Positions 8,380 to 16,846 of a stretch of 27,754 nucleotides of DNA are shown here, one piece after another (position 1 is the stretch's first letter; each line of letters begins with the position of its first letter). The position numbers were made by a program, and so were the translations under genes. This DNA comes from Thiocapsa sp. UBA6158 (GTDB taxonomy: Bacteria > Pseudomonadota > Gammaproteobacteria > Chromatiales > Chromatiaceae), in NCBI RefSeq assembly GCF_002423035.1, contig NZ_DIUM01000117.1:15215-42968 (forward strand), written 5' to 3'. Below the pieces are notes generated by a model. The model did no database searches. It was not told where the DNA came from and saw only the letters and a list, made by a program, of their open reading frames with translations.

Positions 8380-9375
8380 ATGTTCGACTGGACGCGCTTT
8401 AAGGCTAGACGGCTCGGTAGCTTGTTTCGCCGGGTGGCGCGTGGGGGCGACGGGGTTGCGCGGGTCGGGCGTCGTCAGATCTATATCCTGCCGACGGGAA
8501 ACGGGCTGCGTTTCGGTGCGGTGCTCTTCGTCATGCTGCTCGGCTCGCTCAATTATCAGAACAACCTGGGGCTGCTCTTTACCTTTTTTCTCGCCTCCGT
8601 CGCGCTCGTGGCCATGCACCACACCTGGTTCAATCTGCTCGGGCTTTCGGTTCAGGCTCGCGGCGGCCCGCCGGTCTTCGTCGGGGACGATGCCGCTTTC
8701 GAGGTCGTCGTCGGCACCGACGGGAAGCGGGCGCGCTACGACATCGGGATTCCGGCGGGCGAGATGCGACATCAGGCGATCGCGATCCCGGGCGGTGACT
8801 GCGGCACGATCCGCATCGCTCGCCCGACACTGCGACGCGGCCTGTCGGTGCTCGACGAGGTGACGGTCGAGACGCGCTACCCGCTGCACCTCTTTCGCGC
8901 CTGGTGCTATGTGCAGACCGATGCGACGACCTTGGTCTATCCGCAGCCGGCTCAGGTCGCGCCAGAGCCCGGATCCGCGGCGGGCGACACCGAGCCGCGC
9001 CCCCGGCAAGGACCCGAGGGGATGGAGGATTATCTGGGACCGCGACCATACCGCGACGGCGATTCACCCGGACAGATTGATTGGAAGGCGTACGCGCGCG
9101 AGCGTGGGCTCGTCGTGAAGCAATTCGGAGGGGATCAAGGGCAGGAGGTCTGGATCGATTGGGCCGGACTGACCGCGACGGATCCGGAAACCAGGATCAG
9201 TCTGCTGACGCGCCAGGTCCTCGACGCGGCCGAAGCCCGGGTCCGCTTCGGCTTGCGACTGCCCGGTCTCGAAGAGGCCCCGGGGCGAGGCGACGGCCAT
9301 CTCCAACGCTGCCTGACACATCTGGCGCTTTACGATCATGTCCAAGCGAACGATCCCCTCCAACGAGCGGCCTGA
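8380..9375 (+). CDS. DUF58 domain membrane protein
   Basis: This is a DUF58 family protein of 331 residues. Two adjacent membrane segments lie near the N-terminus (about residues 42-58 and 62-80). A cytoplasmic or periplasmic beta-rich region follows. The family motif, here PRPYRDGDSPGQIDWKAYAR, is at residues 221-240 and corresponds to the usual REYxxGDxxRxIDWKAxAR. DUF58 proteins are related to von Willebrand A domains and accompany MoxR ATPases, but their biochemical role is unknown. The ATG at 8380 lies 113 nt after moxR. The end overlaps the next gene by 38 nt, which points to one transcription unit. Confidence 0.92.
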   Translation: MFDWTRFKARRLGSLFRRVARGGDGVARVGRRQIYILPTGNGLRFGAVLFVMLLGSLNYQNNLGLLFTFFLASVALVAMHHTWFNLLGLSVQARGGPPVFVGDDAAFEVVVGTDGKRARYDIGIPAGEMRHQAIAIPGGDCGTIRIARPTLRRGLSVLDEVTVETRYPLHLFRAWCYVQTDATTLVYPQPAQVAPEPGSAAGDTEPRPRQGPEGMEDYLGPRPYRDGDSPGQIDWKAYARERGLVVKQFGGDQGQEVWIDWAGLTATDPETRISLLTRQVLDAAEARVRFGLRLPGLEEAPGRGDGHLQRCLTHLALYDHVQANDPLQRAA

Positions 9376-11341
9376 GCGGACCCAGATCCTCTGGGTCACG
9401 CTGGTCCTGATCGCGGCCTATGTCCCGCTCGCGGGGCATCTCGCGCTGCAGATCAGCGCCTTTGTCGGGCTGCTCTTCGCGATCCGTCTTGCGTCGCTGC
9501 GCTGGCCGGCGGTCCTTCCGGGCACCTGGCCGTTGGCGGCCTTGACCCTGATCGGCGTCGCCAACGCGGCGGTCACCTATCAGGGCTGGTCGGGCCAGAA
9601 CGCGGGCACGGCGCTCTTCGTCTCCATGCTGGTGCTCAAGCTCATGGAGCTGCGGCGCAAGTCGGACATCCGCCTGGTCGCGACCCTGATCGGGTTTCTG
9701 GTGGTCGTCGAGTTCCTGTTCGACCAATCGCCTTGGTTGGTGCTCTATCTGGCTGCCGTGGTCTTGGGCGGCATCGCCCTGCTGGTGGATCTGAACGGCG
9801 GGCTCGGGGAGGCGCGACGGCGCAGTGCCGTCGCGGTCGCCGTCAGGCTCTCGCTCCAGGCCCTTCCGCTGACACTCATCCTCTTCCTGCTGTTTCCGCG
9901 TCTGAGTGCCCCGCTGTGGAGTCTGGGCCTGGACCCGAGCAAGGCCACGACCGGGATCTCGGACAGCCTCGAGCCGGGCGCGATCAGCGAGCTCGTGCTC
10001 AACGGGGAGCTGGCGTTTCGCGCCCGTTTCGACGGCACGCCGCCCGCTGCCGATCAGCTCTATTGGCGCGGCCCCGTCCTCTGGGAGACCGACGGGCGCC
10101 GCTGGTCGGTCGGGAAGGACATCGCGAGCATCGACCCGGCCGGCACACTCTTGGAGGCGGCGCGCCCGATCGACTACGAGGTGACCCTGGAGCCGACCGA
10201 TCAGCGCTGGCTCTTCGCGCTGGACATGCCGAACAGCATCCCGGACGGGGCCTTTGTCAGTCCGGATCATCAACTGATCGCGCGCCAGGTCGTCAGCGCA
10301 GTCAAGCGCTACCGGGTGACCTCCGCGCTCGACTATCGCACCGCCGCCCCGGATCCGGCACGCCTTGCCGCCGGACTGCAGGTCCCGGACAACGTGACGC
10401 CGCGGATGCGCCGGCTGGTCGAGGAGTGGCGCAGCCGATCGGAGAACGATTGGGCGCTGGTGCAAGCCGGGCTGCAGTTCTTCAACCGCGAATCCTTCCA
10501 TTACACCCTGATGCCGCCGCGCCTCGGCGCGAACCCGACCGACGAGTTCCTCTTCGAGACCCAACGTGGATTCTGCGAGCACTACGCCAGTAGCTTTGCC
10601 GTCTTGATGCGCATGGCCGGCATCCCATCGCGAATCGTCCTCGGCTATCTCGGGGGCGAGCTCAACCGCGTCGGCGGCTATCACATGGTCTGGCAGTCCG
10701 ACGCTCATGCCTGGGTCGAGGTGCTGATCGAGGGGCGCGGCTGGGTGCGGGTCGATCCAACCGCGGCGGTCGATCCCTCTCGCGTCGACAACAGCGGGGC
10801 CTCGCGCATGCTGGGCGCGGGCCCTTCGGTGCGCTTCACCCTGGAACAAGCCGACGCCATCGCCCGTTTCGCGCGCAACATGCGCCTCTTCGCCGACAGC
10901 CTGGATGCGGCCTGGCAGGATTGGGTCCTGGGCTTCTCGGTCGAGGATCAACTAGCCCTGCTGCAACGGCTTCGGCTGGGCGAGCTGCGCGAGTACGGGC
11001 TGGTCGCACTGATGCTCGCCGCACTCGGCCTCACCCTCGGGATCCTGGTGCTCGCCTCGATTCGCGAGCGTAAACCGCTCGACCCGCTTCAAGCCGAATA
11101 CGCCCGCTTCTGCAAACGCCTCACCGGGATCGGGATCGATCGCCTGCCGAACGAGGGCCCCGTGGACTATGCCGGACGCGTCGTCGCGCAACGTCCGGAC
11201 CTCGCACCCATGGTCGAGCGCTTCATGGATCTATATATCCCTGCGCGGTACGGACCGGGGGATCCGCGCGAGACCCTGACCGCACTCGCCGATCTGCTGC
11301 GCGACTTTCGGCCCCGATCACCGCGTGCCCGTCGGGGTTGA
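9338..11341 (+). CDS. tgpA: TgpA-type membrane transglutaminase-like protein
   Basis: This 667-residue protein has about six or seven N-terminal membrane segments (residues 17-188), then a periplasmic DUF3488-like region, then a transglutaminase core. The catalytic triad is visible: Cys413 in RGFCEHYAS, His457 in SDAHAWVEV and Asp473 in VRVDPTAAV. A final membrane segment lies near residues 556-577, followed by a short DUF4129-like tail. Pseudomonas TgpA, the best-known relative, is essential and sits next to moxR and DUF58 genes as here. Activity is probably peptidase or amide transfer in the envelope, but the substrate is unknown. The ATG at 9338 lies within the end of the DUF58 gene. Confidence 0.92.
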   Translation: MSKRTIPSNERPERTQILWVTLVLIAAYVPLAGHLALQISAFVGLLFAIRLASLRWPAVLPGTWPLAALTLIGVANAAVTYQGWSGQNAGTALFVSMLVLKLMELRRKSDIRLVATLIGFLVVVEFLFDQSPWLVLYLAAVVLGGIALLVDLNGGLGEARRRSAVAVAVRLSLQALPLTLILFLLFPRLSAPLWSLGLDPSKATTGISDSLEPGAISELVLNGELAFRARFDGTPPAADQLYWRGPVLWETDGRRWSVGKDIASIDPAGTLLEAARPIDYEVTLEPTDQRWLFALDMPNSIPDGAFVSPDHQLIARQVVSAVKRYRVTSALDYRTAAPDPARLAAGLQVPDNVTPRMRRLVEEWRSRSENDWALVQAGLQFFNRESFHYTLMPPRLGANPTDEFLFETQRGFCEHYASSFAVLMRMAGIPSRIVLGYLGGELNRVGGYHMVWQSDAHAWVEVLIEGRGWVRVDPTAAVDPSRVDNSGASRMLGAGPSVRFTLEQADAIARFARNMRLFADSLDAAWQDWVLGFSVEDQLALLQRLRLGELREYGLVALMLAALGLTLGILVLASIRERKPLDPLQAEYARFCKRLTGIGIDRLPNEGPVDYAGRVVAQRPDLAPMVERFMDLYIPARYGPGDPRETLTALADLLRDFRPRSPRARRG

Positions 11342-11353
11342 AGGAGTCCGAGA

Positions 11354-11374
11354 TCGCGACTCGCGACTCGCGAC
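11354..11374. repeat. three tandem heptamers TCGCGAC
   Basis: Three perfect copies of the 7-bp unit TCGCGAC lie head to tail just after the tgpA stop. Each contains the palindrome TCGCGA. Its role is unknown. Confidence 0.85.
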
Positions 11375-11429
11375 GGCACGAGGTTTCCCCGAACGCACTA
11401 AGGAGCCGTTCAATAACAAGCGACCCATC

Positions 11430-11960
11430 TTAGCCCCTCTCCCCTCGCGGGAGAGGGGTTGGGGAGAGGGGGAGAAAGAACCAGAATGGCTCAGTCGTTT
11501 CTGAACCGTTACTAAGTTCTCCGCGCGCAATGCCGGCGATCTTCAACGCGATCTCTTCCGGCGAGAGAACGAAATCGATGCACCCGCTGGCGATGGCGCT
11601 CTCGGGCATGTCCGGCTGCAGGGCGGTTTCGAGCGCCTGCGCGATGGTGATCCCTCCAACGTCCTTGATGCCGCAAAGTGCCGCCGCACCATCGCCATCG
11701 TAGCCGGAGACGATCACGGCGATCAGCTGGCCGTTCCAATCCTCGGTCAGTGAACGCCGAAAGACCGTAATCGCGTCGAGCCAGCCTCTCGGCTTCGAGA
11801 TCGGCTCGAGACGGAACTCGTGACCGAGAATGTAAGCCGCGAGGCGCGTTGGTTCGAGTGCGCAGATCGGTCCGTCGCGATGCACATCCGACAGGCAGTG
11901 TCGCATCCGGATGATCCAATGCGCCCTTCGCCGGATCCACTCCGCTAGAAAAACCGCTCG
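11430..11960 (-). pseudogene. remnant of a CheB-type chemotaxis methylesterase
   Basis: The minus-strand frame encodes VIVSGYDGDGAAALCGIKDVGG, then QPDMPESAIASGCIDFVLSPEEIA. This matches the C-terminal third of the CheB methylesterase domain, including the Asp of the GxxxDG motif. The catalytic Ser (GASAGG) and His (FAP/H) regions are absent. Upstream of about 11960 the frame is only the antisense of the AAA gene. Downstream the frame reads through the REP-like palindrome to a TAA at 11430-11432. The left and right limits are therefore approximate. A short product from the ATG at 11906 is possible but would lack two of the three catalytic residues. CheB normally removes methyl groups from chemoreceptors. 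Confidence 0.6.
11434..11471. repeat. REP-like palindrome of the CCCCTCTCCC type
   Basis: A perfect 10-bp inverted repeat, CCCCTCTCCC (11434-11443) and GGGAGAGGGG (11449-11458), encloses a 5-nt loop CTCGC. A second GGGGAGAGGGGG run follows. Extragenic palindromes of this pattern are widespread in gammaproteobacterial intergenic DNA. Here it lies between convergent reading frames, after tgpA and at the end of the CheB remnant, so it could form a bidirectional hairpin. Confidence 0.75.
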
Positions 11961-12134
11961 CCGCAAAACGCCGTAAACGGGGTTTCTCGTTTGACCGATC
12001 GAGAGCCGCCGGTCACCGGATGCCCGAGACCCGAAGGCCATCGAGCTGCGGACCCGCCGCAGAGTCATCGCGGGATCCGCACAGGCCCGACGACGGTCGA
12101 CGTCTTCAACCTTGGCAGAGAGAGCAACGAAAAT

Positions 12135-14363
12135 ATGAGCCAGCATTCGCATCTCACCCTGTGGCGTCGTGACTTCGGCGTCGTCCCGGCCGCCGAGCGC
12201 CGTCTCGCCCGTTTTGCCCTGCAGTGGCTCGACAGCTTCCCGGCCGCACGCGTCGCCTTGAGGAACGACGACGCCCTCGAGTCGATGTGGCGGTTGACCC
12301 TTCCGCTGCTTGATCCCGAGGCCGTGGCGGGCTGGCTGCCGCCGGTTGACGAAGGGTCGCCGGACGAAGATGCCGACATCCGAGGCGGGTCGAACCTGCT
12401 CAACGTGCTCAAGAAGCAGTACCGCCGCGAGTGGCCGAGCGACGAGGATCCGCCGCTGGATCACCGCCAGCAGGATCGGGCCAAAGGCTTCTTGAAGTCG
12501 CTGCCGCGCGCTGTCTTGACGCGTCTGGCCAAGGCCGACGGGCGGACGCCGGTCTCGACGACCATCGCCTTGCTCGGCGAGGTTCTCGGGCTCGACGAGG
12601 CCAGTCTCTGCGTGCTCGATTTCCTGGAGCAGCGCGAGCAGTCCGAGGCGCTGCGCAGTGTCTTGCGCGCGGGCAGCCGAAGCGGCGGGCGGACCAATCT
12701 GGAGCGCTTGGCCGGGGTTCTGGGGCTCGATCGGAGTGCCGTGCGCGAGGCCTTGGCCAAGCGCGCCCCGCTGCGCAGCCTCGGGTTGGTCGACCGGGAG
12801 ACCCGTCACCAGGCCGATCTGGAGGACTACCTAGCCCCGCAAAGCCTCCTGCGCGACGTGCTCGATGCCGCGCCGCAGGACAGCGAGGCGCTGCTTGCGC
12901 TCCTGATCGAGCCGGCGCCCGTCGGTGCCTGGCGACTGGATGCCTTCCCGCATCTGGTCGCCGAGAGCGTTCGCCTGAGCGCGACCCTGGGCCGCGCCGC
13001 GGCCACCGGGGCGGTCGGCGTGAACGCGCTCTTCTACGGCGCGCCCGGCACCGGCAAGACCGAGCTGGCGCGTGCCCTGGTCGCGGCGTGCGGGCTGCGG
13101 GCCTATCAGGTGCGCAGCGCCGACGAGGACGATGACGGGCTGAATCGCGACGGGCGTCTGTCGGCCTATCTGGTCGCGCAGCGCCTGCTCGGGCGACGCG
13201 GCGGCGCGGTGCTGATCTTCGACGAGGTCGAGGACGTGTTCGACGAGGGCGGCGGCCTGCTCGCGTTGCTGGGCGGGCGGCAGAGCGCGGGTCGGCAGAA
13301 GGGCCGAATGAATCGCATCCTCGAGGAGAACGCGGTGCCGGCGATCTGGATCACCAATCGCACCGAGGGGATGGATCCGGCCTTCCTGCGCCGCTTCCTG
13401 CTGCCGGTTGCCTTCAAGACCCCGCCGCGGTCGGTCCGGCGCCGGATGGCCGAGTGCCATCTCGGGGACGCGGCACTGCCGCCGACGCTGCTCGACGAGC
13501 TGGCGACGGACACCGCCCTGGCCCCGGCGCAGCTGGGCGCGGCCCGCCGTCTGCTCGACCTGCACCCGGAGGCGCCGGCCGAGCAGACCGTGCGCGACGG
13601 CATCGGGGCGCTGCGCAGCCTCCTGCACGGGGCACCGGGGCCGCGCCGACGCCGGACGGGTACGGCGTTCGACGTCGCCTATCTGAATCTGGCCGGCGAC
13701 ATCACGCCGGGCGCGATCGCCCGCGCGCTGGCCGAACGGGGGCACGGCAGCCTGTGCTTCTACGGTCCGCCGGGGACCGGCAAGACCGCCTTTGCCGAGG
13801 TGCTGGCCGAGGCGCTCGACCGCGAGCTGGTGGCGCGGCAGGCCTCCGACTTGGTCTCGCCCTATGTCGGGGAGACCGAGCAGAACCTGGCTCGGCTGTT
13901 TCGCGCGTGCGACCCGGCGCACACGGTCCTGCTGCTCGACGAGGTCGACAGCTTCCTCGCCGACCGACGAGCGGCCCGCCACGGCTGGGAGCGTACGCAG
14001 GTGAACGAGCTGTTGCAGCAGATGGAAGGCTTTCCCGGCATCTTCATCGCGGCAACGAACCTGATGTCGGGCATCGATGCCGCGGCGCTGCGGCGGTTCG
14101 ACTTCAAGCTGCACTTCCGTGCATTGAAGCCGGCCCAGCGCCTCGCCCTGTTCGCCCGCGAGGCGCTCGGCGACGCCACAGCCCCGGTCCCGCCGGAGAT
14201 CGCGCGGCATCTAACGGCGCTGGAGAGCCTGACACCCGGTGACTTCGCCACGGTCTGCCGCCAGCGTGAGCTGCTCGGCGAGACCCCGACACCGGAGCAG
14301 TTCCTGCGCCGGCTGATCGCGGAGTGTCGGTTGAAGGGAGAGGAGATGGTCAGGGCGGCGTGA
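12135..14363 (+). CDS. protein with two AAA+ ATPase domains
   Basis: This is a 742-residue protein with an N-terminal helical region (residues 1 to about 270) and two AAA+ domains. The first has Walker A GAPGTGKT at 302-309 and Walker B LIFDEVED with DE at 363-364. The second has Walker A GPPGTGKT at 544-551 and Walker B LLLDEVDS with DE at 602-603. Sensor-like Asn residues (WITNR, AATN) and C-terminal arginines are present in both, so both domains look active. It resembles FtsH/Cdc48-like remodelling ATPases without the protease. The frame is open from 11991, but the ATG at 12135 (MSQHSHLTLWRRDFG) gives the natural N-terminus. The gene stands alone and its substrate is unknown. Confidence 0.85.
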   Translation: MSQHSHLTLWRRDFGVVPAAERRLARFALQWLDSFPAARVALRNDDALESMWRLTLPLLDPEAVAGWLPPVDEGSPDEDADIRGGSNLLNVLKKQYRREWPSDEDPPLDHRQQDRAKGFLKSLPRAVLTRLAKADGRTPVSTTIALLGEVLGLDEASLCVLDFLEQREQSEALRSVLRAGSRSGGRTNLERLAGVLGLDRSAVREALAKRAPLRSLGLVDRETRHQADLEDYLAPQSLLRDVLDAAPQDSEALLALLIEPAPVGAWRLDAFPHLVAESVRLSATLGRAAATGAVGVNALFYGAPGTGKTELARALVAACGLRAYQVRSADEDDDGLNRDGRLSAYLVAQRLLGRRGGAVLIFDEVEDVFDEGGGLLALLGGRQSAGRQKGRMNRILEENAVPAIWITNRTEGMDPAFLRRFLLPVAFKTPPRSVRRRMAECHLGDAALPPTLLDELATDTALAPAQLGAARRLLDLHPEAPAEQTVRDGIGALRSLLHGAPGPRRRRTGTAFDVAYLNLAGDITPGAIARALAERGHGSLCFYGPPGTGKTAFAEVLAEALDRELVARQASDLVSPYVGETEQNLARLFRACDPAHTVLLLDEVDSFLADRRAARHGWERTQVNELLQQMEGFPGIFIAATNLMSGIDAAALRRFDFKLHFRALKPAQRLALFAREALGDATAPVPPEIARHLTALESLTPGDFATVCRQRELLGETPTPEQFLRRLIAECRLKGEEMVRAA

Positions 14364-14467
14364 TCCCGGAGGGGGTCGACTCGCTCCGGTCGGCGCCGAA
14401 GCGGATCTGGGCGGGATCCGCTTCGGCGGTGTGGTTCAGTGCATGGAACGTCAAGTCGACCGAACGG

Positions 14468-14824
14468 TCACGGACGATGAACGCGTACCTTGACCTCGGT
14501 GGCCACAACAAAACAGCCTCGCCAAGAACCGAGATCGTGGCCATTAAACAGCGACAGGACTCGATTCATGACGGCGCGGCGTCCCGGTTGCTTCATGCGT
14601 ATCAGCAGAATTCCATGATGAGTGCCTGGCTTAAACCGCCTCACGTCGGAAAAATCGAGATCCTGAGTGATCAGGAAACGACCGCTGCTCTGAGCGCCAG
14701 CCCAAACATCCGGATCGGAATGGCCCATCAAACCCTCATCAACGACGGAATCGATGTCATGCCCCAAGGCTGACAGGTCCGCCATCAAAGTGGAGGGGAT
14801 GTTTTCATCCAGCTTGATCTTCAC
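14468..14824 (-). CDS. DUF5615 PIN-like toxin
   Basis: The 118-residue protein begins with KIKLDENIPSTLMADLSALGHD and has FLITQDLDFSDVRRF in the middle, the pattern of the DUF5615 PIN-like family. These are predicted RNases, with acidic residues near positions 6-7 and 55-57 in the active site. The start is GTG at 14822-14824, overlapping the stop of the upstream DUF433 gene as GTGA, a sign of translational coupling. The pair forms a putative type II toxin-antitoxin module. Function is inferred from family and pairing. Confidence 0.85.
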   Translation of the reverse strand: MKIKLDENIPSTLMADLSALGHDIDSVVDEGLMGHSDPDVWAGAQSSGRFLITQDLDFSDVRRFKPGTHHGILLIRMKQPGRRAVMNRVLSLFNGHDLGSWRGCFVVATEVKVRVHRP

Positions 14825-15060
14825 GCAACCTTCGGGATCGCCGGAATCGGCAGATCCTCCTCCGCCGAAGCCGCTGCAAATGCAATCACAGCCTGAAGAT
14901 CCTCTTCGGATATCGTCGGATAAGCGGCCAGGACTTGGGCGATACTGTCGCCGTCGGCCAGGCTCGCCAGCAGAGTCCGAAGCGTAACGCGTGTTCCGCG
15001 AATCACGGTTTCACCGCCGCAGATATCCGGTTTGGCGTCGAAATGCGCAAGGTAGCTCAT
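14821..15060 (-). CDS. DUF433 antitoxin
   Basis: The 79-residue product reads CGGETVIRGTRVTLRTLLASLADGDS and then VLAAYPTISEEDLQAVIAFAA, the DUF433 helix-turn-helix signature. Such proteins are the usual partners of DUF5615 toxins and probably bind both the toxin and their own promoter. The ATG at 15058-15060 has a good GGGAGA ribosome site 7 nt upstream. The open frame continues further upstream, but that part is the antisense of the nuclease remnant and not coding. The stop overlaps the toxin start. Confidence 0.88.
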   Translation of the reverse strand: MSYLAHFDAKPDICGGETVIRGTRVTLRTLLASLADGDSIAQVLAAYPTISEEDLQAVIAFAAASAEEDLPIPAIPKVA

Positions 15061-15218
15061 GATGTCTCCCACCCTGAAAATCATGCCCAATTGGGCTGAT
15101 GAACGCAGGTCTTTGTCAACAGATCTCGCCGATGGATAGCGATACCCGTTGGTCGCCAGGAACTTGTTAGGAGTACGACGCGCAGTGTCGCATACGAAGG
15201 ATATCGTTGCAGCACCTC

Positions 15219-15261
15219 GCAGGACACGTATCGAGATCCGTCGCCGACCCCGGTGTCCTGC
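15219..15261 (+). promoter_or_regulatory. hairpin in leader of the nuclease remnant (copy A)
   Basis: The arms GCAGGACAC (15219-15227) and GTGTCCTGC (15253-15261) form a perfect 9-bp stem. The inner stem present in copy B is lost here. The hairpin lies about 45 nt before the ATG at 15305. Confidence 0.6.
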
Positions 15262-15304
15262 AAGGTTATGACGCCGGTCGGCAGCATCATAAGGAGTCAC
15301 GACA

Positions 15305-15797
15305 ATGCTCTTGAGCATCAACCCCGAGACCGGCGCTACAGACAAGCGGCGGACCCTGCGTCTGCAGTCGTTCGGGCTCGATGAGCGGCCGCTGTAGGGG
15401 ATCCTCTTGCGCTCGCTGGACCGCCTCTTTCCCGATGACGAGCTGCTCCTGCTGATGCAGTCCCGCGCATGGCAGGAAGAGCCTGATCTGATGGCCATCG
15501 ACCGCGAGGGCCGGCTCTTTATCTTCGAGCTGAAGGCGTGGGAATCGCAGGCATCGAACCTCCTGCAGGTGCTCCGTTACGGTCAGCTCTTCGGCAGCAT
15601 GGGATACGCCGAGCTGGATGTCTGGTTCAAGACGTCCACCGATCCGTCCCGATCGCTCAAGAGGGCACATCGGGCGAAATTCGAGGTCGAGCTCCCGGAA
15701 GAGGCGTTCAACCGCAAGCAGGTCTTTGTCGTCGTGGCAAACGGTTAGGTTGATCGAGCCCGAGAGTCAGTCCGGTCGCAGCGCTCGAGCGGGTAGG
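15305..15797 (+). pseudogene. decayed copy of the PD-(D/E)XK nuclease gene
   Basis: From the ATG at 15305 the frame matches the start of the intact gene at 16358. Codon 31 is TAG (15395-15397), where the intact copy has CAA. The frame stays open after that and encodes the nuclease core (EEPDLMAIDREGRLFIFELK). It then hits a second stop (TAG in ACGGTTAGG, near 15746), where the intact copy has TTG. Degraded similarity continues to about 15797, and the C-terminal EVE-like half is missing. A short internal start could give a fragment of about 113 residues, but it would lack the N-terminus. It is most likely non-functional. Confidence 0.85.
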
Positions 15798-15829
15798 CAC
15801 GTAAGAACACACTTGAGGAGCAATCATCG

Positions 15830-16243
15830 ATGAGTATGGAATTCCTAACGCTCGCCCAGCGCATCGCCGAAGCTGCCGCGGATGGCGGGTTGACAGTCGA
15901 ACAAATCCGCGAAATCGCTCGCTCGCAATTCGGCGAGATCAACTGCTACCCCGGCGTGCCCGGCGACCGCTGCCATCAACTCGCGCTTTTCGTTGCCTTG
16001 CACGGTCAATTGCGCAAGGGCAAGGGTCATGAGAACTGCGCCCAAATTCTGGAAGAAATGATCCGTCACCTCCAGGGACGCTGTCCTGGAACGACCCGAC
16101 ACGCGGTGCTGATCCTCGATGCGTGGTGGCATGACCACTACGAAAAATGGCGCGCCAACATCGAGACCATCAAGCACGACGGCGTGCGCATCGAAGTCTA
16201 TCTGATCGGCGCCGGCGGCTGGGTCGCACCGCTACCGGTGTGA
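15830..16243 (+). CDS. hypothetical protein between two nuclease copies
   Basis: The family was not recognised. The product has 137 residues and starts at ATG 15830, with a GAGGAG ribosome site 9 nt upstream. The N-terminal half is helical (LTLAQRIAEAAADGGLTVEQIREIA). The C-terminal half has a strand-helix-strand pattern, HAVLILDAWWHDHYEKW followed by GVRIEVYLIGAGGW. No signal peptide or membrane segment is seen. It lies exactly between the two direct repeats that carry the nuclease gene, so it may have moved with them or may work with the nuclease. Function is unknown. Confidence 0.75.
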   Translation: MSMEFLTLAQRIAEAAADGGLTVEQIREIARSQFGEINCYPGVPGDRCHQLALFVALHGQLRKGKGHENCAQILEEMIRHLQGRCPGTTRHAVLILDAWWHDHYEKWRANIETIKHDGVRIEVYLIGAGGWVAPLPV

Positions 16244-16244
16244 A

Positions 16245-16846
16245 ATACGAAGGATATCGTTGCAGCACCTCGCAGGACATGTAGCGAGATCCATCGGCGA
16301 TCTCGGTGTCCTGCAAGGTCGCGACGGTGTTCGGCACCTTCATCAAGGAGTCACGACATGCTCTTGAGCATCAACCCCGAGACCGGCGAGACGGACAAGC
16401 GGCGGACCCTGCGTCTGCAGTCGTTCGGGCTCGACGAGCGGGCGCTGCAAGGGATCCTCTTTCGCTCGCTGGATCGTCTCTTTCCCGATGACGAGCTGCT
16501 CCTGCTGATGCAGTCCCGCGCATGGCAGGAAGAGCCTGATCTGATGGCCATCGACCGCGAGGGCCAGCTCTTTATCTTCGAGCTGAAGGCGTGGGAGTCG
16601 CAGGCATCGAACCTCCTGCAGGTGCTCCGTTACGGTCAGCGCTTCGGGAGCATGGGATACGCCGAGCTGGATGTCTGGTTCAAGACGTCCACCGATCCAT
16701 CCCAATCGCTCAAGACGGCACATCGCGCCAAATTCGAGGTCGACCTTGCGGAAGATGCCTTCAACCGCAAGCAGGTCTTTGTCGTCATGACCAACGGCTT
16801 GGATTATCGAACCCGCGAGGCCGTCCGGTATTGGCGCGCGAGCGGG
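16245..16846 (+). repeat. direct repeat copy B (leader plus start of intact nuclease)
   Basis: This is the partner of 15192-15797. It covers the leader hairpin and the first part of the intact nuclease gene. The two copies are very similar in the first 550 bases and fade at the right end. Confidence 0.85.
16272..16314 (+). promoter_or_regulatory. two-part hairpin in leader of the nuclease gene
   Basis: The outer arms GCAGGACA (16272-16279) and TGTCCTGC (16307-16314) enclose an inner perfect 7-bp stem, CGAGATC (16285-16291) and GATCTCG (16299-16305), with a 7-nt loop. It ends 43 nt before the ATG and has no T tract, so it is more likely an RNA or operator element than a terminator. Confidence 0.6.

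Larger units (their letters stand above)
15192..15797 (+). repeat. direct repeat copy A (leader plus nuclease remnant)
   Basis: The segment matches 16245-16846 in the same orientation. It begins at ATACGAAGGATATCGTTGCA, runs through a hairpin leader, and ends in a decayed part of the nuclease gene. The match fades out after about 15797. The gene at 15830-16243 lies between the two copies. Confidence 0.85.

Noticed and set aside
9197..10951. Long minus-strand reading frame of 584 codons
   Set aside because: It is the antisense of the transglutaminase gene, with no recognisable protein pattern.
12831..14210. Long minus-strand reading frame of 459 codons
   Set aside because: It is the antisense of the double AAA ATPase gene, whose Walker motifs identify the true frame.
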